This document shows positions 17,238 through 25,157 of a DNA stretch of 64,000 nucleotides, piece by piece. Every line of letters starts with the position of its first letter. Positions within the stretch are counted from its first letter, which is position 1. Under the pieces are notes generated by a model, which was not told the origin of the DNA, did not search any database, and worked only from the letters and a program-made list of their open reading frames with translations. The stretch is from Aquabacterium sp. J223 (GTDB lineage Bacteria; Pseudomonadota; Gammaproteobacteria; Burkholderiales; Burkholderiaceae_C), in contig NZ_CP088297.1 of the NCBI RefSeq assembly GCF_024666615.1, positions 2,108,001 to 2,172,000 on the forward strand, given 5' to 3'. The translations under genes and the position numbers were made by a program.

Positions 17238-19498
17238 ACCTGCCCACCGCCTTCGCCGACGAGGACCTGCGCGAGCAGCCCCGCGTGCTGCTGGTCGACG
17301 ACGACGAGGTGAACCTGATGCTCACCGGCATCGCGCTGCGCGAGCGGGGGTTCGTCATCACCGAGGCGGCCAGCGGCGAGCGTGCGCTGGGCCTGCTGGC
17401 CGAGCCGCCCGACATCATCGTGCTCGACGCGCTGATGCCCGGGATGGACGGCTTCGAGACCTGCCGCCGGCTGCGCGAGCTGCCCGGCTTCGAGAACATG
17501 CCGGTGCTCATGCTCACCGGCCTGGACGACGACGCCTCCATCCAGCGCGCCTACCGGGCGGGCGCCACCGACTTCTTCGTCAAGTCGACCCAGTGGAGCC
17601 TGCTGGCCGGCCGTCTGCACTACCTGCTGCGGTCGTCGCGCACCCGGCAGGAGCTGGAGCGCAGCAAGGCCAAGCTCGCCCGCGCCCAGGACCTGGCCCG
17701 CATGGGCAGCTTCGACTGGCGCCGCGCCGACACCTCCCATGCACATCCGCACGCCGGCGGGCTGTCGATGTCGCCCGAGGGCCTGCGGGTGTTCGGCCTC
17801 GGGCCGCACGAGCGCCTGAGCCTGCGCGAGGTGCTGCGGCTGGTGCCGCCGGTGGAGCGACGGCTGCTCCTGCGCGTGCTGCACGACGCCATCAGCAACG
17901 CGTCGGTGCTGGCCACCGACGTGCCGGTGACGCTGCTCGACGGCCGCCAGCGCATCGTCCACGTCGAGGCCGAGCCCGAGTTCAACGAGCACGGCCAGAG
18001 CATCGGCTACACCGGCATCGTGCAGGACGTGACCGACCGCCGGCTGGCGGAGGACCGCATCCGCCACCTGGCCAACTTCGACGCGCTGACCGGCCTGCCC
18101 AACCGGCGCCAGCTGATCTACCGCACCGAGCGCGCGCTGGAGCTGGCGCGGCGGCTGGGCCACCCGGCCGCGCTGCTGCTGATCGACCTCGACCGCTTCA
18201 AGATCATCAACGACACCCTCGGCCATGCCGCCGGCGACGAGCTGCTGGTCGAGGTGTCGCGCCGGCTGCGCGGCTGCGTGCGCCACAGCGACCAGGTGAT
18301 GGACGGCACGCTGGAGGCCATGGGCGCGCGGTCGCACCGCAGCCTGGAGGCGGTGGGCCGGCTGGGCGGCGACGAGTTCGTCGCCCTGCTGCCCGAGGTG
18401 GCCGACGAGCGCGACGCCGAGCGGGTGGCCAACCGCGTGTTGGAGGTCATGCGCGAGCCGATCTTCGTCGGCGGCCAGGAGTGCTTCGTCACCGCCAGCG
18501 TCGGCATCGCCATGTTCCCGCGCGACGGCGCCACGGTGGCCGACCTGCTGCGCAATTCCGACGTGGCGATGTACTCGGTCAAGTCGCAGGGCCGCAACTC
18601 GGCCACGCTGTACAGCCCCATGCTCGCCGGCCAGGGCCGCGAGAAGCTCGAGCTGGAAAGCGCGCTGCACAAGGCCATCGAGCGCGACGAGCTGGTGCTG
18701 CACTACCAGCCGAAGATCGACGTGCGCGCGGCCCGCATGGTCGGCGCCGAGGCCCTGATGCGCTGGCAGCGCGGCGGCACGCTGGTGCCGCCCGGCGACT
18801 TCATCCCGCTGGCCGAGGAGACCGGCCTCATCGTGCCGCTGTCCGAATGGGCGCTGCGCGAGGCGGCGCGCCAGGCGCGGCTGTGGCAGGTGAACTTCGG
18901 CTTCGCCGATTCGATCGCGGTCAACCTGCCCAACCGCCTGTTCGAGCGCTCCGACCTGGTCGAGACCATCCACGACGCGGTGACCGCCTACGGCGTGCCG
19001 CACCGCGCGATCCAGCTCGAGATCACCGAGACGGGCCTGATGAAGGACCTGCAGAACGTCATCCCGTCGCTGCACCGGCTGAACGAGATCGGCGTCGAGA
19101 TCTCGATCGACGACTTCGGCACCGGCTATTCGTCGCTGGCCTACCTCACCACGCTGCCCATCTCGGAGCTGAAGATCGACCGCAGCTTCGTGCGCGACCT
19201 CGGCATCACGCCGCAGAGCTCGGCGGTGGTCACCGCCATCATCGCGCTGGCCCGTTCGCTGGGCATCCGCGTCGTCGCCGAGGGCGTGGAGAACCTGCGC
19301 CAGATGGACGTGCTGCACCGCCTGGGCTGCACGGTGATGCAGGGCTTCCTCTTCAGCCGGCCCATCCCGCCGGACGACCTGGAGCAGTGGCTGAAGCAGA
19401 CCGTGCTGCCGCGCAAGGCGCCGTGGATCGGCCGCGCCGACGAGCTGCGTGCCGGCGAGCTGGCCAGCGAGGGGCCGCGGCTGGTCAGTGGCGCCTGA
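17234..19498 (+). CDS. Response regulator with REC, PAS, GGDEF and EAL domains
   Basis: A 754-residue c-di-GMP enzyme. A receiver at residues 14-130 carries phospho-Asp 65 (IIVLDALMPGMDGF). A PAS/PAC region follows (about 150-270, ending GYTGIVQDVTDRRLAE). The GGDEF domain keeps an intact GGDEF at 378-382. The EAL domain keeps EAL at about 506-508, QLEITETGLM, IDDFGTGYSSLAYL, LKIDRSFV and VAEGVENL, so phosphodiesterase activity is expected. The I-site position reads RSLE instead of RxxD, and about 20 extra residues (VMDGTLEAMGARSHRS) sit just before GGDEF. It overlaps the Hpt gene by four bases and is probably phosphorylated through it. Confidence 0.93.
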   Translation: MNLPTAFADEDLREQPRVLLVDDDEVNLMLTGIALRERGFVITEAASGERALGLLAEPPDIIVLDALMPGMDGFETCRRLRELPGFENMPVLMLTGLDDDASIQRAYRAGATDFFVKSTQWSLLAGRLHYLLRSSRTRQELERSKAKLARAQDLARMGSFDWRRADTSHAHPHAGGLSMSPEGLRVFGLGPHERLSLREVLRLVPPVERRLLLRVLHDAISNASVLATDVPVTLLDGRQRIVHVEAEPEFNEHGQSIGYTGIVQDVTDRRLAEDRIRHLANFDALTGLPNRRQLIYRTERALELARRLGHPAALLLIDLDRFKIINDTLGHAAGDELLVEVSRRLRGCVRHSDQVMDGTLEAMGARSHRSLEAVGRLGGDEFVALLPEVADERDAERVANRVLEVMREPIFVGGQECFVTASVGIAMFPRDGATVADLLRNSDVAMYSVKSQGRNSATLYSPMLAGQGREKLELESALHKAIERDELVLHYQPKIDVRAARMVGAEALMRWQRGGTLVPPGDFIPLAEETGLIVPLSEWALREAARQARLWQVNFGFADSIAVNLPNRLFERSDLVETIHDAVTAYGVPHRAIQLEITETGLMKDLQNVIPSLHRLNEIGVEISIDDFGTGYSSLAYLTTLPISELKIDRSFVRDLGITPQSSAVVTAIIALARSLGIRVVAEGVENLRQMDVLHRLGCTVMQGFLFSRPIPPDDLEQWLKQTVLPRKAPWIGRADELRAGELASEGPRLVSGA

Positions 19499-19599
19499 GC
19501 CGGCGCCCGCCGTGGTTGCGATGAACCGGTCCACCGAGCGCGGCGCGCCCCCCGTCTGCCGAGCCGGCGCTGTCGCCGGCCGCCATCGCCAAGGGCGCG

Positions 19600-21204
19600 T
19601 TGCGCCGCCTGGCCGCCGCGCGGCTGGAGCCCACCCCCGAGCACTACGCCCGCGCCTATGCCGAGGAGGCCGGCCTGCCGCCGCCGGCGACCGCCGCGCC
19701 CGTGACCCCGCCCGCCGAGCCCGCGCCCACGGCCGACTGGGCGCCGCTCATCGAGCGCATCGCCCGCGGCCTGGAACGGGGCGGCCGCCAGTGGACCGCG
19801 GCGCGCAAGAAGGACAGCCTGCAGCGGGTGCTGGACGGTGCCCGCCGCGACGACCAGCGGCTGGCCCAGCGGCTGCGCCAGCTGCTCGCCGGCTGGGAAT
19901 CGGACCAGGACGACAGCGGCATCGAGGTCGAGGCCGGCCCCGGCACCGGGGAGGGCGCCGTCCTCCAGCCGGCCGTGGCGGCGCCGCAGCCCGCCGCGTC
20001 GGCCGGCGCCGACCAGTGGCCGCGGGTGGTGCCGCCGCTGCAGCGCACCGTGGCGGCCGCGCTGCCGACCGACGACCCGCGGGCGCTGGCGCTGGCCGAC
20101 GAACTGGCCGGCCTCGCCGACGGCCTGGCCGCGCAGGGCCCGACGGCCGACCTGCTGGCGGCGCTGGACGACGCCTGCGAACGCGCCCGCCGGCTGCTGC
20201 AGCACCGCCACCACCTGGTCGAGGAACTCGCCACGCTGTGCCGCGAGATGGCCGGCGGCATCGTCGAGCTGGCGGAGGACGACAGCTGGGCGCAGGGCCA
20301 GGCGCAGGCGCTGCAGCTGCGCCTGGGCGACGAGCGGCTCAGCACCCGCGGCGTGCGCTCGGCGGTCGACCTGCTGGCGCAGACGCGCGCTCGCCAGCAG
20401 CAGCTCAAGGGCGAACGCGACCGCGCGCGCGAGGCGCTGAAGGCGCTGCTGCAACGGCTGCTCGCCGAGCTGGGAACGCTGGACCGGCACACCGGCCGCT
20501 TCTCCGACAGCCTGGGCCGCTATGCGGAAGTGATCGAGCGGGCCGATTCGCTCGACAGCCTGGCCGGCACCGTGCGCGAGATGGTCGAGGAAAGCCGGGC
20601 CGTGCAGCAGCGCGTCGGCGACACCCGTTCGCGCCTGCAGGCCGAGCACGACCGCGCCGCCGAGCTGGAGCAGCGCGTGCGCGACCTCGAGGGCGAATTG
20701 CGCCGGCTGTCCGACGAGGTGTCCACCGACACGCTGACCCAGATCGCCAACCGGCGCGGCCTGGTGCAGGCCTTCGAGCAGCAGCGCGCGCAGATCGAGC
20801 GCGAGCCGGCGCCGCTGGCCATCGGCCTGCTCGACGTCGACAACTTCAAGAAGCTCAACGACAGCCTGGGCCATGCCGCCGGCGACACCGCGCTCAAGGC
20901 GCTGGCCGAGCAGGTGAAGGCGTCGCTGCGGCCGCAGGACCTGATCGCCCGCTACGGCGGCGAGGAGTTCGTCGTGCTGCTGCCCGGCACCGACGTCGAC
21001 GAAGGCCGGCAGATCCTCACCCGGCTGCAGCGCGGCCTGTCGGGCAGCCTCTTCCTGCACGACGCGCAGCCGGTGTTCGTCACCTTCTCCGCCGGCATCA
21101 CGCAGTGGCGGCCCGGTGAATCGCTGGAGGTGGCGCTGGAGCGGTCGGACGAGGCCCTGTACGAAGCCAAGCGCACCGGCAAGAACCGCACGTGCGCCGC
21201 CTGA
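19600..21204 (+). CDS. Diguanylate cyclase (GGDEF), N-terminus probably frameshifted
   Basis: At least 534 residues: a long helical N-terminal half (coiled-coil-like, about 200-370) and a C-terminal GGDEF domain with GGEEF at 453-457 and an RPQD I-site nine residues before it, so it is probably active and product-inhibited. The given start is TTG 19600, but homologous-looking sequence (ALSPAAIAKGA) continues upstream in frame without an ATG. ATG 19521 is one base out of frame; shortening the C6 run at 19548-19553 by one C would join it to give MNRSTERGAPPSAEPALSPA. The true start is therefore likely 19521 with an indel. It sits 102 bp behind the REC-GGDEF-EAL gene. Confidence 0.87.
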   Translation: MRRLAAARLEPTPEHYARAYAEEAGLPPPATAAPVTPPAEPAPTADWAPLIERIARGLERGGRQWTAARKKDSLQRVLDGARRDDQRLAQRLRQLLAGWESDQDDSGIEVEAGPGTGEGAVLQPAVAAPQPAASAGADQWPRVVPPLQRTVAAALPTDDPRALALADELAGLADGLAAQGPTADLLAALDDACERARRLLQHRHHLVEELATLCREMAGGIVELAEDDSWAQGQAQALQLRLGDERLSTRGVRSAVDLLAQTRARQQQLKGERDRAREALKALLQRLLAELGTLDRHTGRFSDSLGRYAEVIERADSLDSLAGTVREMVEESRAVQQRVGDTRSRLQAEHDRAAELEQRVRDLEGELRRLSDEVSTDTLTQIANRRGLVQAFEQQRAQIEREPAPLAIGLLDVDNFKKLNDSLGHAAGDTALKALAEQVKASLRPQDLIARYGGEEFVVLLPGTDVDEGRQILTRLQRGLSGSLFLHDAQPVFVTFSAGITQWRPGESLEVALERSDEALYEAKRTGKNRTCAA

Positions 21205-21226
21205 CCCCACCGACGAGGAGCCACCG

Positions 21227-22099
21227 ATGCAGATGTCGCCGCAGGACCTGATCGCGCTGCTGCGGGTCGAGCCGCTCGAGCACAACCTCTTCCGCGGGCA
21301 GAGCGCCGACATCGGCAGCCCGCAGGTCTTCGGCGGCCAGGTGCTGGGCCAGGCGCTGATGGCCGCCGGCCGCACCGTGCCGGGGGACCGCTCGGTGCAT
21401 TCGCTGCACGCCTACTTCCTGCTGCCGGGTGACAAGCGCGCGCCCATCGTCTACGAGGTCGAGCGCATCCGCGACGGCGGCAGCTTCACCACCCGACGGG
21501 TGGTGGCCATCCAGCACGGCCAGCGCATCTTCAACTTCGCGGCGTCCTTCCACACGCCCGAACCCGGCGTCGAACACGCCGACGCGATGCCCGAGGTGCC
21601 GCCTCCCGAGTCGTTGCGCAGCGAGGACGACCTGCGCCGCGAGTTCGCCCCCCGCGCGCCGGCGGCGCTGCGCCGCTTCTTCGAGCCGACCGCGCTGGAG
21701 ATCCGGCCGGTGCAGACCTTCCACCCGCTGCAGCCCACCCCGATGCCGCCTCGCTTCGAGAGCTGGATGCGCTGCCGCGAACCGCTGCCCGACGAGCCGC
21801 TGCTGCACCAGGCGCTGCTGGCCTATGCGTCGGACTGGGGCCTGCTGCGAACGGCCATGCTGCCGCACGGCCTGAGCTTCATGGACAAGGGCCTGCGCGT
21901 GGCCAGCCTGGACCACGCCATGTGGTTCCACGGCGACTTCCGGCTCGACGACTGGCTGCTCTACGCCACCGAGTCGCCGCGCGCCGGCGGCGCCCGCGGC
22001 TTCTGCCGCGGCCAGGCCTTCACGCGCGACGGCCGACTGGTGGCGTCGATGGCGCAGGAAGGGCTGGTGCGCCGCGTGCCCCCGCCGGCGGCGGCCTGA
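21227..22099 (+). CDS. tesB: Acyl-CoA thioesterase II (TesB)
   Basis: A 290-residue double hot-dog thioesterase, the usual TesB length. The first repeat holds EHNLFRGQSADIGSPQVFGG then QVLGQALMAA and HSLHAYFLLPGD. The second holds SLDHAMWFHGDFRLDDWLLY, including the conserved DHAMWFH with its catalytic Asp. It hydrolyses medium- and long-chain acyl-CoAs. ATG 21227 has a CGAGGAGCC Shine-Dalgarno. It follows the cyclase gene by 22 bases but has no obvious functional connection to it. Confidence 0.95.
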   Translation: MQMSPQDLIALLRVEPLEHNLFRGQSADIGSPQVFGGQVLGQALMAAGRTVPGDRSVHSLHAYFLLPGDKRAPIVYEVERIRDGGSFTTRRVVAIQHGQRIFNFAASFHTPEPGVEHADAMPEVPPPESLRSEDDLRREFAPRAPAALRRFFEPTALEIRPVQTFHPLQPTPMPPRFESWMRCREPLPDEPLLHQALLAYASDWGLLRTAMLPHGLSFMDKGLRVASLDHAMWFHGDFRLDDWLLYATESPRAGGARGFCRGQAFTRDGRLVASMAQEGLVRRVPPPAAA

Positions 22100-22177
22100 C
22101 TCGGTCGCCGCGCACCGGCTTCGCCGAATCGAACGCGCGCAGAGGCACGGGACAGCAGCGAGTCGGCCGCGACGCCC

Positions 22178-22735
22178 ATGAAGACCGAACTCGAGAAGAT
22201 GCTGGCCGGCGAGCCCTACCAGCCGCTGGACCCTGACCTGGTGGCGCGCCGCCAACGGGCCCGGCAGCTGTGCCAGGCGTTGAACACCGGTGCCGAGGCC
22301 GACACCGACGAGCGTCGGCGGCTGGCCCAGTCGCTGTTCGGCCGCGGCGGCGATTCGGTCTGGCTGCAGCCGCCGTTCTTCTGCGACTACGGCGCCAACA
22401 TCGAGCTCGGCGAGCGGGTGTTCTTCAACGTCAACTGCGTGGTGCTCGACGTCTGCCGGGTCCGCATCGGCGACTTCACGCTGTTCGGGCCGGCGGTGCA
22501 GGTCTACACCGCGCTGCACCCCATGGACGCCGCACGGCGCCGCCGCGAGGAGTTCGGCCGGCCGGTCGACATCGGCAGCGATGTCTGGGTCGGCGGTGGC
22601 GCGATCGTCCTGCCCGGCGTCCGCATCGGCTCACGGGCCGTCATCGGGGCCGGCAGCGTCGTCACCCGCGACGTGCCGGACGGCGTGTTCGCGGCCGGCA
22701 ACCCGTGCCGGGTGGTGCGCGAGTTGGAGGGGTGA
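22178..22735 (+). CDS. Sugar O-acetyltransferase (maltose/galactoside acetyltransferase-like)
   Basis: A 185-residue hexapeptide-repeat acetyltransferase. The N-terminal MKTELEKMLAGEPYQPLDPD is the Mac-domain signature of Maa/LacA/NodL enzymes. The left-handed beta-helix follows (GANIELGERVFFNVNCVVLD, GDFTLFGPAVQVYTALHP with the catalytic-type His, then GSDVWVGGGAIVLPGVRIGS). It uses acetyl-CoA to acetylate a sugar hydroxyl; the natural substrate cannot be told from sequence. The length matches the family (180-200). It stands alone, 78 bases after tesB. Confidence 0.92.
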   Translation: MKTELEKMLAGEPYQPLDPDLVARRQRARQLCQALNTGAEADTDERRRLAQSLFGRGGDSVWLQPPFFCDYGANIELGERVFFNVNCVVLDVCRVRIGDFTLFGPAVQVYTALHPMDAARRRREEFGRPVDIGSDVWVGGGAIVLPGVRIGSRAVIGAGSVVTRDVPDGVFAAGNPCRVVRELEG

Positions 22736-22746
22736 GCTGGGGGCGC

Positions 22747-22835
22747 TGGCGGAGGCTGTGAGATTCGAACTCACGGGCCCTTGCGGGCCGGCAGTTTTCA
22801 AGACTGCTGGGTTAAACCGCTCCCCCAAGCCTCCG
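22747..22835 (-). tRNA. tRNA-Ser (anticodon UGA)
   Basis: Read on the minus strand, the acceptor stem GGAGGCT pairs with AGCCTCC, followed by discriminator G and an encoded CCA (complement of 22747-22749). The anticodon stem GCAGT/ACTGC encloses the loop CTTGAAA, anticodon TGA at 22798-22800. A long variable arm (GGCCC/GGGCC) fits the class II structure of serine tRNAs, and GTTCGAATC is the T loop. Total length 89 with CCA. Its 5' 38 bases overlap the end of apaH on the same strand, and the anticodon doubles as the apaH stop codon. Confidence 0.96.
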
Positions 22836-23679
22836 CTGCGGCGTCGATTGTCTCAGGTCGTCCCGGCGCCTGCGCCTGTGCGCACGCGACCTGGATGAGC
22901 TCGCGCCGGCCGCCGTCGACGCGCATGGCGCTGAGCTGTCCGCCCCACACGCAGCCGGTGTCCAGCGCCAGCAGGTCGGGCCGCTGCAGCAGGCCGAGCG
23001 TCGACCAGTGGCCGAAGGCGATGGGCGTGCCGGCGCTCCTGCGGCCGGGCACGTCGAACCAGGGCATCAGCCCCTCGGGCGCCCGGTCGGCGGCTTCCTT
23101 GACCTTCAGCTCGAGCCGGCCGTCGGCGCTGCAGAAGCGGATGCGGGTGAGGGTGTTGACCACGAAGCGCCAGCGGTCGGCGCCGGCCAGCGCGTCGTCC
23201 CACCGGTCCGGGTCGTTGCCGTACATCACCTGCAGGAAACCGCAGAGGTCGGGCCCGCGCAGCAGGTGTTGGACCTCGGCCGCCAGCGCCAGCGTCTGTG
23301 CCGCGTCCCACTGCGGCACCACGCCGGCGTGCAAGCACAGCCAGCCGGCGTGCTCGACGGCCAGCGGGCGCTGCCGCACCCAGTCGACCCAGGCCGCGCG
23401 TTCGGCCGAGGCCAGGATGGGCGCCAGCGTGTCGCTGCGGTGCTCGCGCCGCACGCCGGCGGCGACGGCGAGGAAGTGCAGGTCGTGGTTGCCGAGCAGG
23501 CAGGTGGCCGAGGCGCCGAGCGAACGCAGCCGCTGCAGCGTGGGCAGCGACTGCGGCCCGCGGTTGATCAGGTCGCCGAGCACGACCAGCCGGTCGCGCG
23601 AGGGCGAGAAGCCGCTCACCTCGAGCAGCCGGTCCAGCGCGTCGCAGCAGCCCTGCACGTCGCCGATGAGCAAGTCCAT
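22798..23679 (-). CDS. apaH: Symmetrical Ap4A hydrolase ApaH
   Basis: A 293-residue metallophosphatase with all ApaH blocks: MDLLIGDVQGCCDALDRLLE at the N-terminus, VVLGDLINRGP, LLGNHDLHFLAVAAG, LCLHAGVVPQWD and FGHWSTLGL. It cleaves Ap4A to two ADP. ATG 23679 starts directly at the family N-terminus. The family usually ends near 275-285 residues. Here the frame runs on into the tRNA-Ser gene and stops on its anticodon (TGA at 22800-22798), so the last dozen residues are encoded by tRNA sequence. It is divergent from the CNNM/CorC gene, 80 bases away. Confidence 0.95.
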   Translation of the reverse strand: MDLLIGDVQGCCDALDRLLEVSGFSPSRDRLVVLGDLINRGPQSLPTLQRLRSLGASATCLLGNHDLHFLAVAAGVRREHRSDTLAPILASAERAAWVDWVRQRPLAVEHAGWLCLHAGVVPQWDAAQTLALAAEVQHLLRGPDLCGFLQVMYGNDPDRWDDALAGADRWRFVVNTLTRIRFCSADGRLELKVKEAADRAPEGLMPWFDVPGRRSAGTPIAFGHWSTLGLLQRPDLLALDTGCVWGGQLSAMRVDGGRRELIQVACAQAQAPGRPETIDAAAEAWGSGLTQQS

Positions 23680-23759
23680 GCGGGCGATTCTGCTACGCTG
23701 CCGCGGGCCCTTCGCCCTGCCTTCGCGGCCGCCCTGACGGGCCTGCACGCCGCGCGCCC

Positions 23760-25073
23760 ATGGACATCGTCCTTCTGCTGCTGCTCATCCTGATCAACGG
23801 TGCCTTCGCCATGTCGGAGATGGCGCTCACCGCCGCGCGCAAGGCGCGGCTGGCGGTGATGGCGGAGGCCAAGGAGGCCGGTGCCGCGGCGGCGCTGGCG
23901 CTGCACGACAACCCGACCAAGTTCCTGTCGGTGGTGCAGATCGGCATCACCTCCATCGGCGTGCTCAACGGCATCGTCGGCGAGGCCGCCTTCTCCCGCC
24001 CCACCGCGCGCTGGCTGGAGGCCACGCTGTCGCTGTCGACCCGCACCGCCGACCTCGCCGGCACCGCGCTGGTGGTGATCGTCATCACCTTCCTCACCAT
24101 CATCTTCGGCGAGCTGGTGCCCAAGCGGCTGGGCCAGCTGTACCCCGAGCAGGTGGCCCGCCGCGTCGCGCGGCCGATGGAACTGCTGTCGATGGTGGTC
24201 CGGCCCTTCGTCAAGCTGCTGACGGTGACCACCGAGGCCACGCTGCGCCTGTTCGGCATCCGCGACGAAGGCGTCGGCCGCAGCGTGACCGAGGAGGAGA
24301 TCGCCGCCAGCCTGGAAGAAGGCCTGGAGATGGGCGTCATCGAGGAGCAGGAGCACCAGATGGTGCGCAACGTCTTCCGCCTCGACGAGCGGCAGGTGGG
24401 CTCGATGATGATCCCGCGCGGCGACGTCGACTGGCTCGACGCCGACGCGCCCTTCGACGCCGTGATGGCCGCCATCGCCCAGCACGGCCGGGCGCGCTAC
24501 CCGGTCTGCCGGGGCGGGCTGGACGAAGTGCTGGGCGTGGTCTCGGCGCAGGTGCTGCTGGCGGCGCTGGCGCGTGGCGAGCGGCCGGCGCTGAAGGACC
24601 TGCTGGGGCCGGCCGTCTTCGTGCCGGAGACGCTGTCGGGCATGGAGCTGCTGGACCATTTCCGCGTCTCGTCCAGCGAGCTCGTCTTCGTGGTCGACGA
24701 GTACGGCGTGGTGCAGGGTGTCATCAGCGTGCGCGACGTGCTGGAGGCCATCACCGGCGAGTTCACCACGCCCACCGGCGACGACGGCTGGGCGGTGCAG
24801 CGCGACGACGGCAGCTGGCTGATGGACGGCCTGATCCCGGTGCCCGAGCTCAAGGACCGGCTCGACCTGAAGGCGCTGCCCGAGGAGGACCGCGGCCGCT
24901 ACAACACGCTGGCCGGCATGGTCATGCTGCTGCTCGGCCGCCTGCCCGAGACCACCGATGCGGTGGAATGGGAGGGCTGGCGCTTCGAGGTCATCGACCT
25001 CGACGGCAAGCGGGTCGACAAGGTGCTGGTGCAACGGCTGCCGGAGGTGGCCGAGGAGACCGATGGCGGCTGA
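23760..25073 (+). CDS. Hemolysin-family (CNNM/CorC-type) membrane protein
   Basis: A 437-residue protein: a DUF21/CNNM transmembrane domain (about 1-190: MDIVLLLLLILINGAFAMSE, TALVVIVITFLTIIFGELVP, followed by KRLGQLYP), a pair of CBS domains (about 215-335, ending VVDEYGVVQGVISVRDVLEA) and a C-terminal CorC/HlyC transporter-associated domain (about 350-430: SWLMDGLIPVPELKDRLDLK, YNTLAGMVMLLLGRLP). Such proteins are implicated in divalent cation (Mg/Co) efflux or its regulation; the 'hemolysin' name is historical. ATG 23760 starts directly at the first membrane helix. It is monocistronic, divergent from apaH. Confidence 0.93.
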   Translation: MDIVLLLLLILINGAFAMSEMALTAARKARLAVMAEAKEAGAAAALALHDNPTKFLSVVQIGITSIGVLNGIVGEAAFSRPTARWLEATLSLSTRTADLAGTALVVIVITFLTIIFGELVPKRLGQLYPEQVARRVARPMELLSMVVRPFVKLLTVTTEATLRLFGIRDEGVGRSVTEEEIAASLEEGLEMGVIEEQEHQMVRNVFRLDERQVGSMMIPRGDVDWLDADAPFDAVMAAIAQHGRARYPVCRGGLDEVLGVVSAQVLLAALARGERPALKDLLGPAVFVPETLSGMELLDHFRVSSSELVFVVDEYGVVQGVISVRDVLEAITGEFTTPTGDDGWAVQRDDGSWLMDGLIPVPELKDRLDLKALPEEDRGRYNTLAGMVMLLLGRLPETTDAVEWEGWRFEVIDLDGKRVDKVLVQRLPEVAEETDGG

Positions 25074-25157
25074 GCGGGTGCCTGTCGACGACGCAGACTG
25101 ACCGCGACGCGGGTTCGCGATGCGTTACGCTTGGATGCACGTCACCTGGTGTCCGCC

